Source of the DNA: Candidatus Hydrogenedentota bacterium
Lineage (GTDB): Bacteria; Hydrogenedentota; Hydrogenedentia; Hydrogenedentales; SLHB01
Direction: 5' to 3'
Length of the DNA: 64,000 nt
NCBI GenBank assembly: GCA_020848835.1
Contig: JADLHJ010000069.1
Coordinates: forward strand, 116,533 to 180,532
In this document: positions 52,773 to 61,767 of the stretch, piece after piece
Layout: each line of letters starts with the position of its first letter
Position numbering within the stretch: position 1 is the stretch's first letter
The notes under the pieces: model-generated
Told to the model about the DNA's origin: nothing
Databases searched by the model: none
The model's input: only the letters and a program-made list of their open reading frames with translations
Program-made: the position numbers and the translations under genes

Positions 52773-54238
52773 CGCTAAACGATGTACCTTCTTTGATTGG
52801 CTGTGCGCCTCGTGCGTTGAGCGGGGCTGTGGTTACGCGTGTCACCGAGGATTCGCGAAAGTGCGAGCCGGGATCGATCTTTGTTGCCGCGCCCGGTGCG
52901 CACGTAGATGGGCACGATTTCGTTTCGTTTGCGGTAAGCGCAGGCGCAATCGCGGTGATTGGCGAACGCAATGGTATTGCGCAGAGCGCGGGGGTCCCCT
53001 ATCTGAGCGTGAAGAACGCGCGCAAGGCGCTCGGCATTCTCGCACACGCATTGCACGGAAACCCATCTCAGGAAATGTCCGTAGTGGGCATCACCGGTAC
53101 GAATGGGAAAACAACTTCTGCACGGATGGTTCAATACATTCTTCGCACAGCCGGACATCCTTGCGCGTTTTTCGGGACAATAGGTTACGAAATTGCAGGC
53201 ACGATGCATGAGGCGAAACACACCACGCCTTTTGGCGAGGAACTCGCGGACATTTTCGCGTTGACGCACGGCGTGGGCGAGACGCATGTTGCGATGGAGG
53301 TAAGTTCACACGCGCTGGAACAGGAGCGCGTTGCGGGGATTCGGTTTCGCGTCGGCGCGTTTACGAACCTTACGCAGGACCACCTCGATTATCACAAGGA
53401 CATGGAAAGTTATAAGCGCGCGAAGCTGATGCTCTTCGAGCGCATTGAGGGTAATGATGCGTTCACCGCGGTGAATAAGGAAGATACGAGCGCAAAGGAT
53501 TTCGTGGCGGCTTCGCGAGTGAAATGTTATTCGTATGGTCCTGGTGGCGATGTACGGGCGGAACGCGCGAATACAACGGCGCGCGAAACCACGTTTGCGA
53601 TAAAGAGCCCCTGGGGCAATGCATCAGTAAAGATGCGGATGCTCGGAAAGCACAATGTCGCGAATGCGCTGTGCGCGGCAACGATTTGCGGCGGGCTTGG
53701 TGCGCCCGTGGAGACGATTGCGCAGGCGCTGAGCACGCTGCAGAACGTGCCGGGGCGTTTTGAGCACGTGGACGCGGGGCAAAATTTTCAGGTGATTGTC
53801 GATTACGCGCACACCGATGACGGACTGCGCAATGTGCTGAATGCGGCGCGCGGAATTTGTGAAGGTCGACTCATCGTCGTGTTTGGGTGCGGTGGGGATC
53901 GCGACAAAACCAAGCGACCAAAGATGGGCGGCGTGGCCGCAAAGCTGGCTGATTTCGCGATTGTAACTTCGGACAACCCGCGCAGCGAAGATCCGGAGCG
54001 CATCCTGCTGGATATCGAAGTGGGCTTGCAGCATGCCGGAACCCAGAAATATGACGATTACGAAATGATTCTCGATCGCACGGAAGCGATTCGGCGCGCA
54101 ATCGGTATGGCGAAGGCAGGCGATGTAATCATGATTGCGGGCAAGGGCCACGAGGATTACCAGATACTTGGCAACAAGCGCATTCACTTCGACGACCGCG
54201 AAGTAGCGCGCGCAATCTTGACCGAAGGCAAACGATGA
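52769..54238 (+). CDS. murE: UDP-MurNAc-tripeptide synthetase MurE
   Basis: A 489-residue Mur ligase that adds the third amino acid to UDP-MurNAc-L-Ala-D-Glu. The ATP-binding loop is GITGTNGKTTSARM, followed by EVSSHALEQERVAGI and the ligase centre FTNLTQDHLDYHKDMESYKR. The substrate motif SDNPRSEDP (D-N-P-R) is the one found in enzymes specific for meso-diaminopimelate, so the peptidoglycan is probably of the DAP type. The carbamylated-Lys region is YKRAK. It overlaps ftsI by ATGA. Confidence 0.95.
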   Translation: MTLNDVPSLIGCAPRALSGAVVTRVTEDSRKCEPGSIFVAAPGAHVDGHDFVSFAVSAGAIAVIGERNGIAQSAGVPYLSVKNARKALGILAHALHGNPSQEMSVVGITGTNGKTTSARMVQYILRTAGHPCAFFGTIGYEIAGTMHEAKHTTPFGEELADIFALTHGVGETHVAMEVSSHALEQERVAGIRFRVGAFTNLTQDHLDYHKDMESYKRAKLMLFERIEGNDAFTAVNKEDTSAKDFVAASRVKCYSYGPGGDVRAERANTTARETTFAIKSPWGNASVKMRMLGKHNVANALCAATICGGLGAPVETIAQALSTLQNVPGRFEHVDAGQNFQVIVDYAHTDDGLRNVLNAARGICEGRLIVVFGCGGDRDKTKRPKMGGVAAKLADFAIVTSDNPRSEDPERILLDIEVGLQHAGTQKYDDYEMILDRTEAIRRAIGMAKAGDVIMIAGKGHEDYQILGNKRIHFDDREVARAILTEGKR

Positions 54239-55581
54239 CGTGGCGCTATACATTGCAGGATCTCGCGGGGGCGATCGGCGCGAAGAAACCGGAGAGCGCC
54301 ACGGAGTTCTCGCGCGTTTCTACTGATACGCGCACGATTCAGCGCGGCGATGTGTTTTTTGCGTTGACCGGCGAAAAGTATGACGCGAATACGTTTGTTA
54401 CCGAGGCCTTTGCGAAAGGCGCTTGTGCGGCGGTTTCTACGAAAGTAAATAGCGCAGGGGCGTGTCTTGTCGTTCCAGATGCACAGAATGCGCTGCAAAA
54501 TTTCGCAGGGTACCACCGTGACCGTTATTTCCCACTTGTATTTGCGATTACTGGATCGTGCGGAAAGACCACGTCGAAAGACATGATCGCCGCGGTACTC
54601 GGCACTCGCATGCGCGTGGTCAAGACGCAGGGTAATTTCAATAACGAGATCGGTTGTCCGCTTTCGCTGCTTCAATTAGACGATACGACCGATGCGGCGA
54701 TTATCGAGATGGGCGCTGCTCAGCGTGGGAACATTGCGGAATTGTGCGCGTTTACAAAACCGATGGAATCGGCGATCACCTTGGTGGCGCCTGCGCATTT
54801 AGAAGGCTTCGGATCAATCGAGAATATCGCGCGCACGAAAGGAGAGATTGCGGAGGCCCTGCCGGCGGACGGAACGTTCTACGTTAACGCTGACAACGAG
54901 TGGTGTGTGCGCATCGCCGACGGCGTGACATGCAAAAAGGTGTTTTTTGGATCGAAAGGCGATGTCTCGCTACGTTCGATTCAAATCGAGAATGACGGCG
55001 AAATGACGCTGGACGTCGATCCGATTGGCAAGCTACTACTGCCATTGCCGTCGCGTTCGCATGCCAGCAATGTGCTGCTTGCCGTTGCGGTTGGGTTGAG
55101 ACATGGTGTAACGGAATTTGAAGCGCCGTTGCGCGCGGTTTGCGCGGACCCGGCGCGATTCAAACGCCTTCGCATAGGCACGCTGGACGTAATCGACGAC
55201 ACCTACAATGCGAGTCCGGCAAGCATGGCCGCGGCGTTGCGTGGGCTTGCGGAACGCCCTGGAAACGGCGCACGCATTGCTGCGCTGGGCGACATGCTTG
55301 AACTGGGGCCCACTTCGGATCAATTGCATGAGGAAATCGGCGCACTCACCGGCGCGCTTGGTCTCCCCCATGTGTTTGCTGTCGGCGAGCGCGCATCTGC
55401 TATGATCGGGGCTGCTCGCGATGCTGGGGTCCCACACGCCGAAGTCCTTCCCGACCACGCCGCCATTGCCCGCTCCGTTTTTGAGGTAGCGCAGCCCGGC
55501 GATGTATTGCTCGTGAAAGGTTCGCGCGGCATGCGCATGGAACGCGTCATCGAGCAACTCAAGCTCCTGGCGGGTGGTTGA
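54235..55581 (+). CDS. murF: UDP-MurNAc-pentapeptide synthetase MurF
   Basis: A 448-residue Mur ligase that adds D-Ala-D-Ala. The ATP loop is ITGSCGKTTSKDMIAAVLG, the centre has GNFNNEIGCPLSLLQLD and EMGAAQRGNIAELC, and the C-terminal domain has VIDDTYNASPASMAAALRGL with the family R-G-L. It overlaps murE by ATGA and abuts mraY, whose ATG follows the stop codon directly. Confidence 0.95.
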   Translation: MTWRYTLQDLAGAIGAKKPESATEFSRVSTDTRTIQRGDVFFALTGEKYDANTFVTEAFAKGACAAVSTKVNSAGACLVVPDAQNALQNFAGYHRDRYFPLVFAITGSCGKTTSKDMIAAVLGTRMRVVKTQGNFNNEIGCPLSLLQLDDTTDAAIIEMGAAQRGNIAELCAFTKPMESAITLVAPAHLEGFGSIENIARTKGEIAEALPADGTFYVNADNEWCVRIADGVTCKKVFFGSKGDVSLRSIQIENDGEMTLDVDPIGKLLLPLPSRSHASNVLLAVAVGLRHGVTEFEAPLRAVCADPARFKRLRIGTLDVIDDTYNASPASMAAALRGLAERPGNGARIAALGDMLELGPTSDQLHEEIGALTGALGLPHVFAVGERASAMIGAARDAGVPHAEVLPDHAAIARSVFEVAQPGDVLLVKGSRGMRMERVIEQLKLLAGG

Positions 55582-57057
55582 ATGCTCTATTATCTCGGAC
55601 TCTTGCTCGAAAGCAGTTACACACCGTTCAACGTGCTCACGTATAACACCGTGCGCGCGGGTGGCGCCGCGGTAACGGCGTTTGTTGTGTCGCTGGTGAT
55701 TGGACCTACCGTGATTCGCCTGTTGCGCTCGTTGAAGATCGGGCAGTACATCAAGAAAGAACACGTCGCTGATCTGCACGCGCTGCACAAAAACAAGGCC
55801 GGTACGCCAACGATGGGCGGCGCGTTGATTGTACTATCGGCGATCTTTGCGCTTGCGTTGTGGGGCGATTTTATCAACCGGCTGTTGCTGCTTGCCGTGG
55901 CCTCGGTCATTTTGCTGGGCGCGGTTGGGTTTCTTGACGACTTTGTGAAGTTGCGCAGAAAGCACAATCAGGGGCTTAGCGCAAAGGCGAAGTTTCTTGG
56001 ACAGATTATCGTTGGCGTGGTGATGGGCTCGTACCTTGTCTATAGTCCGATTACCTATAGCGCGACATACATTGCCATACACGACGTCATGGATTGGCCG
56101 GTGTTTACGCGCGCCTTGCAACAACCGGACACGGCCTCCCCTGCAGCAGCGCGCTGCATTTCATTTCTGCCGGACACGACCAAAACCTTAATCGCAGATT
56201 CGCCAACGGGCGGCTGGGATAGCGAACGGCGTCGTGATGTGTTGAATGGATTTCGCGATTTAATCAAACGGCGCGATTTGTACGATGCGAGGTTGTGGCC
56301 GGCGGAATCTTTGACGAAGGAAGGTAATGCGTTCGCGGCGCTTGACGTCGCGGCCCTTTCCGATCGTGAAGTACTGCGATTCAACCGGCTGTTGCTCGAA
56401 GCGGCTTTTCCCGGAGTCATTGAGTACAGCCCGCCGAACATGCATACGAAGGTGGAAGTGCCGGGTTTGAAGATGGCGCTGTTTTCGATGGGCGGGCTTT
56501 ATGTGCTGTTCGTGCTCGTCATCATCGTTGGCGCGTCAAACGCGGTGAATCTGACGGACGGTCTTGATGGACTTGCGATTGGCGCTTCGATTATTTCTTT
56601 GCTGACTTACACGGGGATTGCCTACGTAATCAGTCGCGCGGACTGGTCGGAGTATTTGTTTCTGATACACGTGCCCGAGGCGAGCGAACTCACTGTTTTT
56701 GGCGCGGCGATGCTTGGCGCGGGGCTTGGATTTCTTTGGTTTAATTGTCATCCTGCGGAAGTGTTCATGGGCGACACGGGATCGCTTGCACTCGGCGGCG
56801 CGCTGGGCGCTATGGCGATTTTGACGAAGCAGGAATTGCTGCTCGTCATTGTCGGCGGGTTGTTCGTTATTGAAGCGTCGAGCGTGATGATTCAGGTGGC
56901 GTCGTTCAAGACACGCGGGAAACGCGTGTTCCGCATGGCTCCCCTGCACCATCACTTTGAATTGCTTGGATGGAATGAAACTAAAGTCGTGACGCGGTTC
57001 CTCATCATTGCGCTGATCTTCGCGCTGATGAGCCTCGCCACGTTGAAGTTGCGGTAG
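55582..57057 (+). CDS. mraY: Phospho-MurNAc-pentapeptide-transferase MraY with long insertion
   Basis: A 491-residue integral membrane enzyme that transfers phospho-MurNAc-pentapeptide to undecaprenyl phosphate, giving lipid I. Catalytic features are intact: KAGTPTMGGALIVLSAIFAL, GFLDDFVKLRRKHNQGLSAK with the Asp pair 119-120, GASNAVNLTDGLDGLAIG, and MAPLHHHFELLGW. It is about 130 residues longer than usual because about 115 extra residues lie between helices 4 and 5 (residues roughly 160-295), a loop that faces the periplasm in solved MraY structures. The insertion is rich in charged residues and matches nothing I recognise. Confidence 0.92.
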   Translation: MLYYLGLLLESSYTPFNVLTYNTVRAGGAAVTAFVVSLVIGPTVIRLLRSLKIGQYIKKEHVADLHALHKNKAGTPTMGGALIVLSAIFALALWGDFINRLLLLAVASVILLGAVGFLDDFVKLRRKHNQGLSAKAKFLGQIIVGVVMGSYLVYSPITYSATYIAIHDVMDWPVFTRALQQPDTASPAAARCISFLPDTTKTLIADSPTGGWDSERRRDVLNGFRDLIKRRDLYDARLWPAESLTKEGNAFAALDVAALSDREVLRFNRLLLEAAFPGVIEYSPPNMHTKVEVPGLKMALFSMGGLYVLFVLVIIVGASNAVNLTDGLDGLAIGASIISLLTYTGIAYVISRADWSEYLFLIHVPEASELTVFGAAMLGAGLGFLWFNCHPAEVFMGDTGSLALGGALGAMAILTKQELLLVIVGGLFVIEASSVMIQVASFKTRGKRVFRMAPLHHHFELLGWNETKVVTRFLIIALIFALMSLATLKLR

Positions 57058-57060
57058 CCG

Positions 57061-58413
57061 ATGGACGTGCGCGGGAAAAAAGTGACGCTGGTCGGGATGG
57101 GCCGTACCTCTGTCTCTCTGGTGAAATTGCTATTGCGCGAAGGTGCGGAACCATTTGTTACGGAAGCCAGTAACACGCCCGCCCTTGAAGCTTTTAAGAA
57201 AGAACTTGATTCACTTGGCGTGTCGCATGAGTGCGGCGGGCATAGTGACGAAGCGTTTCGCAACGCATCACTGGTTGTGCCGAGTCCGGGTGTGCCGCCG
57301 TCGTTGGAACCGATTAAGCGCGCGCGCGAGTCGGGTGCAGATGTGATCAGCGAGTTGGAGTTTTCCTCGCAGTATTGCCGGTCGCGCACGCTTGCGGTGA
57401 CTGGCACCAATGGAAAAACTACGACCACGGAATTGCTACGGTGTCTGGTTGCCGCTTGCGGTCACGAAGTGATTCTCGCTGGAAACAACAGCATTCCCTT
57501 CTCGACTGCGGTAATGGCCGAACCTGCGCCGCCGTTTATCGTCCTGGAAATCAGCAGTTACCAGCTTGAACTGATTCGCACGTTTCGTCCATGGATCGCG
57601 ACGGTGCTGAATGTAACGCCAGACCATCTTGCACGGCATGGGACAATTGAAGGGTATGCGGCGGCGAAGGCAAGAATATTCGAGAACCAGACACACGGGG
57701 ATTTCGCGGTATTGAATCTGGACGATCCCTACACTCGCGCGATGACGCCGCCTGCTGATGCGACGCTTTGGCAGTACAGCCTGAACGAAAAAGTCAATCG
57801 CGGGCTTTGGCTGGAAGGCGCCAAGATTTCACTTGGCGATTTGTACGTCGCGGACACAACAGACACGTTGCTTCCAGGCCGGCACAATATGCAGAACGTG
57901 CTTGCCGCGCTGACCATGATGTACGCGGGCGGTTTCGATTGGGACGACGTAATCGCGGGTCTGCGCACCTTTCGCGGAGTCGAACATCGTATCGAGCATG
58001 TATTGACGGTTGACGGTGTGGACTACATCAACGATTCCAAATCGACGAATATCGATAGCTTGCGCGTGGCATTGGAGAGTTTTGCGAAACCGCTCACGCT
58101 GATTGCGGGCGGGCGCGGCAAAGGTTCCGACTATCGCGTGCTGCGCGAGATCATGCAACGGCACGTGCGAAATATGATCACCATCGGCGAGGATACGCCC
58201 TTGCTGGAAACGGCGTTTGGCGACATTGTCACGCATGAGCGCGCCAAATCGATGCAGGAAGCTGTCGAACTGGCGGCGCGCCGCACGGAGCCGGGCGGCG
58301 TGGTGCTCCTCTCCCCCGCTTGCGCGAGTTTCGACATGTTCGACAATTTTGAGCACCGCGGCCGTGTATTTAAAGAATGCGTACACGCATATGCAAAAGG
58401 AGTCTCGCAATGA
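57061..58413 (+). CDS. murD: UDP-MurNAc-L-Ala:D-Glu ligase MurD
   Basis: A 450-residue Mur ligase that adds D-glutamate to UDP-MurNAc-L-Ala. An N-terminal Rossmann start GKKVTLVGMGRTSVSLVKLL is followed by VVPSPGVPPSLEPIKRA, the ATP loop AVTGTNGKTTTTELL, EISSYQLELIRTFRPWIATV with NVTPDHLARHGTIEGYAAAK, and the C-terminal YINDSKSTNIDSLRVALESF. It starts three bases after mraY and overlaps ftsW by ATGA. Confidence 0.95.
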   Translation: MDVRGKKVTLVGMGRTSVSLVKLLLREGAEPFVTEASNTPALEAFKKELDSLGVSHECGGHSDEAFRNASLVVPSPGVPPSLEPIKRARESGADVISELEFSSQYCRSRTLAVTGTNGKTTTTELLRCLVAACGHEVILAGNNSIPFSTAVMAEPAPPFIVLEISSYQLELIRTFRPWIATVLNVTPDHLARHGTIEGYAAAKARIFENQTHGDFAVLNLDDPYTRAMTPPADATLWQYSLNEKVNRGLWLEGAKISLGDLYVADTTDTLLPGRHNMQNVLAALTMMYAGGFDWDDVIAGLRTFRGVEHRIEHVLTVDGVDYINDSKSTNIDSLRVALESFAKPLTLIAGGRGKGSDYRVLREIMQRHVRNMITIGEDTPLLETAFGDIVTHERAKSMQEAVELAARRTEPGGVVLLSPACASFDMFDNFEHRGRVFKECVHAYAKGVSQ

Positions 58414-59546
58414 GACGCGAAACGCTCTTCGTGCTGAACATCGCGATGGCGCTGGTATGCATCGGCCTCGTGATGTCGTACAGCGCGGGCATCGGACGTC
58501 CGCAGCCCGGCGGACAACTTTCCGATCCGCTGAGTTACCTCAAGTCACACGCAGTCTTCGCGGGCATCGGGCTTTGCTTGATGCTGCTGGCCGCGCGGGT
58601 AGACTACCGCATCTGGCAGGCGCGGCCAGTGTATTGGATGCTCGCAGGTTCGGCACTCGCGGCGCTCGTCCTCGTCTTAGTCATTGGCGATGAAGTGCGC
58701 GGCGCGCGGCGCTGGCTCAACCTTTTCGGATTCAGTTTCCAGCCGAGTGAAGTGGCGAAGCTCGTGCTCATTGTCGCGCTGGCCGTTAAATTGTCAGAAA
58801 ATCAGGACAACGTCCGGAAGTTTTGGCGCGGATTTGTTCCTGCGATCATTATCACCGGCGTTTTTGCGGGGCTGGTATTGCTGGAACAAGATCTCGGCAC
58901 GCCGGTGGTGATGGGCACTGTTGCAATCGCAATGATCTTCATGGCGGGCGGCAAACTGTGGCACATTGCGCTTGTTACTGGCCCGGCGGTATTTGGCGTG
59001 GTCAGCGCAGTGAAAGCAAGTCCGGAACGCATGGAACGCATCGCGTCGTTTCTCGACCCTTGGAAGTACCGTTCGGACGGCGCCTTGCAATTGATCGAAT
59101 CGATGACGGGGTTTGTGCGCGGGGGCATGTGGGGGCGCGGTCTCGGCGCGGGCGAGCAGAAACTGTACTGGTTGCCGGACGCGCATTCGGACTTTGTGTT
59201 TTCGGTTTGGGGCGAAGAGATGGGCCTCGCGGGCACGCTTGCGCTGGTCGTTTTATTTGGATTATTTCTCGTTGCCGCGCTGCGCATCGCGGTGTGCGCG
59301 CGCGATTTGTTCGGCACCTTGCTGGCGAGTGGCGTCGCGACGCTGATTGTTGTGCAAGCCGCGGCGAACATGGGCGTCACCACGGGCATGCTGCCGACCA
59401 AGGGCCTGGGGCTTCCCTTCATTAGCGCGGGTGGTAGTTCACTCGTCATTAACATGGTGCTTGTCGGCATCTTGCTCAGTGTTGGTTCACGCGCGGTCGA
59501 GCGCGACATACCTGTTCCAATCGCGGCGACGCCGCGACGCGCGTAA
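58410..59546 (+). CDS. ftsW: Septal peptidoglycan polymerase FtsW
   Basis: A 378-residue SEDS protein, the glycosyltransferase that works with FtsI at the septum. It has about ten helices. Family landmarks: GARRWLNLFGFSFQPSEVAK, VLLEQDLGTPVVMG with the conserved Asp of the active site, RYFQ-like region WKYRSDGALQLIESM, WGRGLGAGEQKLYWLPDAHS, DFVFSVWGEEMGL, and LPTKGLGLPFISAGGSSLVI near the C-terminus. The ATG at 58410 overlaps the murD stop. FtsW and FtsI are in the same cluster, as expected for a cognate pair. Confidence 0.94.
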   Translation: MRRETLFVLNIAMALVCIGLVMSYSAGIGRPQPGGQLSDPLSYLKSHAVFAGIGLCLMLLAARVDYRIWQARPVYWMLAGSALAALVLVLVIGDEVRGARRWLNLFGFSFQPSEVAKLVLIVALAVKLSENQDNVRKFWRGFVPAIIITGVFAGLVLLEQDLGTPVVMGTVAIAMIFMAGGKLWHIALVTGPAVFGVVSAVKASPERMERIASFLDPWKYRSDGALQLIESMTGFVRGGMWGRGLGAGEQKLYWLPDAHSDFVFSVWGEEMGLAGTLALVVLFGLFLVAALRIAVCARDLFGTLLASGVATLIVVQAAANMGVTTGMLPTKGLGLPFISAGGSSLVINMVLVGILLSVGSRAVERDIPVPIAATPRRA

Positions 59547-59549
59547 CGC

Positions 59550-60641
59550 ATGCGTCTTATTATTACAGGCGGCGGTACGGGCGGGCACACTTCGCCTGCG
59601 GTGGCGGTATACGAAGAATTGCTGCGCCGTGATCCACGATTAAATGTTTTGTGGATCGGGCGCGATGGCGCGATCGAACAGCGCATCTGCACGAAGCTGA
59701 ATATCCCATTCCGATCACTGCCGGTTGAGGGGTGGCCGCGCGCGAAGTTTGTGCGGCGCGGCTGGGTGGTGACGAAGCTGGCGTGGTCGATGGCGCGCGT
59801 GTGGTTTTACCTGCGTAACTTTCAGCCGGACGTTGTGTTTGGTGTTGGGGGATATGTATCGCTGCCGGCCATGTACGTTGCGCCACGCATGGGAATTCCA
59901 AGCGTGTTGCACGAGCAGAACCGGCTGATGGGCATGACCAACCGTATGGCCGCACAGCGGGCCGCGCGCATTTTCCTGAGCTTCCCGGAGACGATTGGCG
60001 ACTTTCCGAAGGCGAAAGCCGCGTACGTTGGCAATCCGGTGCGGGCCGCGTTTGCTAACCCGCCGTCACGCGATAATGCACGCGCTCGTTTTAACCTTGA
60101 CCCCGCGCGGCCAGCGGTGTTAATCACGGGCGGCAGCCAGGGTGCGAGGTCCATTAACGACACAGTCGGAAAGATGGTGTCGTTATTCTCGCCGAACGAA
60201 CTACAGATTATCTGGATGACCGGACAAAACGATGTTGTGCGCGCGCGAGATGCCGTGAAAGACTCGCCGGTCTCCGTGCAGGTACATTCGTTTATCGAGG
60301 ACATGGCTGCAGCCTTTGCCGCGGTCGATCTGGTTGTTGCGCGGTCCGGCGCATCCACTACCGCGGAACTTGCGCTCATGCACAAGCCGTCGATACTTAT
60401 CCCCTATCCGCACGCAACGGACAACCACCAAGAACATAATGCGAAGGCCTTTGTGGAATCTGGCGCGTCTGTATTGTTGCGGGACGGCGACATGAGTCCG
60501 GAAAAATTGATTGGTTCGCTTCGCGAACTGTTGCGAGACCATGCGCGGCTTGAATCGATGCAGCGCGCGGCAGGCACGCTCGCCAAACCGGGCGCGGCAG
60601 ATTCGATCGCCGCGGAAATTTTGTCCTTGGCATTTGACTAG
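59550..60641 (+). CDS. murG: UDP-GlcNAc:lipid I N-acetylglucosaminyltransferase MurG
   Basis: A 363-residue GT28 glycosyltransferase that makes lipid II on the cytoplasmic face of the membrane. Motifs: ITGGGTGGHTSPAVAVYEEL at the N-terminus, VVFGVGGYVSLPAMYVAPRM, VLHEQNRLMGMTNRMAA, the donor site LITGGSQGARSINDTV, SGASTTAELALMHKPSILI and PHATDNHQEHNAK. It starts three bases after ftsW. No murC, murB, ddl, ftsQ, ftsA or ftsZ follows, so the dcw cluster ends here. Confidence 0.95.
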   Translation: MRLIITGGGTGGHTSPAVAVYEELLRRDPRLNVLWIGRDGAIEQRICTKLNIPFRSLPVEGWPRAKFVRRGWVVTKLAWSMARVWFYLRNFQPDVVFGVGGYVSLPAMYVAPRMGIPSVLHEQNRLMGMTNRMAAQRAARIFLSFPETIGDFPKAKAAYVGNPVRAAFANPPSRDNARARFNLDPARPAVLITGGSQGARSINDTVGKMVSLFSPNELQIIWMTGQNDVVRARDAVKDSPVSVQVHSFIEDMAAAFAAVDLVVARSGASTTAELALMHKPSILIPYPHATDNHQEHNAKAFVESGASVLLRDGDMSPEKLIGSLRELLRDHARLESMQRAAGTLAKPGAADSIAAEILSLAFD

Positions 60642-60679
60642 GGTGCTGACATGACGCGCATTAAGGCTTTGCGGTAGAC

Positions 60680-60706
60680 TTCCCCTGGGCAATACCGTCA
60701 GGGGAA
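60680..60706 (+). promoter_or_regulatory. Hairpin covering the ribosome site of the HD-GYP gene
   Basis: TTCCCCTG pairs perfectly with CAGGGGAA across an 11-base loop. The right arm contains AGGGGA, the only good ribosome-binding sequence for the TTG start at 60712, so the stem could hold translation low until it is opened. Confidence 0.5.
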
Positions 60707-60711
60707 CAGTC

Positions 60712-61707
60712 TTGAGCGTTACTGGGTCGTCACCGGCAGACAGCAAGCCGGTCAATTCACTGTTTCGTCCGATTCCTATAGCCACGCTTGTGCCCGATTC
60801 CGTCGCCGATTTCGACATCTACGTGCGCATGCGACACGACGACTACCCTGTGCTATTCCGCAGCCGGATTCTTCCCATCACGATGGACGTGCTCAAGCGG
60901 TTGAGCGAAAACCGGCACGAATGCATTCTCATACCTACCTCGCAAAATAGGGAATATGCGGAGTATCTCGAGCGTCATTTGGAAACCGTGCTTACGGACG
61001 AGTCCGTGCCTGTCTTGGAACGATCGAACGTGTTATATACCACCGCGCACTCGATGGTGGAAAACATACTCGCCAATCCGGAATCAACGGACATGATGCG
61101 AAGCAGTAAAGATCTCGTGGCCTCCACCGCTGGATTTCTTTTGCGCGAGAAGTCGGCGTTTGAACACCTGGTTGGGTTGGTTTCCTACGACTATTACACC
61201 TATACGCACAGCGTGAACGTGTTCGTGTACAGCTTTAGTTTGGCGAACCGCGCGGGCATCGCCGACCAGAAGACGTTGACCGATTTCGGCGAGGGCGCGC
61301 TGCTTCACGATATTGGCAAGAGTTCCATCGATCCGAAGATATTGCGCGCGAAAGGAAAGCTAACCGAAGACCAGTGGAAGGAAATGCGGCGACACCCGGT
61401 TTCCGGTTACGACATACTCAAGAACCACGGCGTCTTCAGCGACTTGGCTCTGCATGTGACAAGACACCACCACGAAAAAATGCGCGGTGGCGGGTACCCC
61501 GATGACCTCAAGTCGAACAAGCTTGATCCGCTCGTGCGCTGTTCCACCATTGCGGACATATTCGACGCGCTGACGACGCGGCGTTCGTACAAGGAGCCCA
61601 TGTCGAGCTTTCAAGCATTGAAGTTGATGCACGACGAAATGAGCGCGGACCTTGATCCGGATTTGTTTAAGACGTTTGTGGAGTTGATGGGAAATCCGCA
61701 GGGTTAG
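60712..61707 (+). CDS. HD-GYP domain protein
   Basis: A 331-residue cytoplasmic protein. Residues about 1-120 have no recognised family but may be a PilZ-like or regulatory domain. The C-terminal HD-GYP domain carries YTHSVNVFVYSFSLANRAGI, the HD pair in GALLHDIGKSSIDPKIL, RRHPVSGYDILKNH, and RHHHEKMRGGGYPDDLKSN with the GYP signature, so it is likely a cyclic di-GMP phosphodiesterase. It begins with TTG at 60712, 7 bases after AGGGGAA; no ATG fits the N-terminus better. It lies 70 bases after murG and may be transcribed with it. Confidence 0.85.
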   Translation: MSVTGSSPADSKPVNSLFRPIPIATLVPDSVADFDIYVRMRHDDYPVLFRSRILPITMDVLKRLSENRHECILIPTSQNREYAEYLERHLETVLTDESVPVLERSNVLYTTAHSMVENILANPESTDMMRSSKDLVASTAGFLLREKSAFEHLVGLVSYDYYTYTHSVNVFVYSFSLANRAGIADQKTLTDFGEGALLHDIGKSSIDPKILRAKGKLTEDQWKEMRRHPVSGYDILKNHGVFSDLALHVTRHHHEKMRGGGYPDDLKSNKLDPLVRCSTIADIFDALTTRRSYKEPMSSFQALKLMHDEMSADLDPDLFKTFVELMGNPQG

Positions 61708-61767
61708 CTGGGGTTCGCATAGGGGAGCGCGCCTGCGGTATTCTCTAGCCTTTGGGGGGCTCTTATT

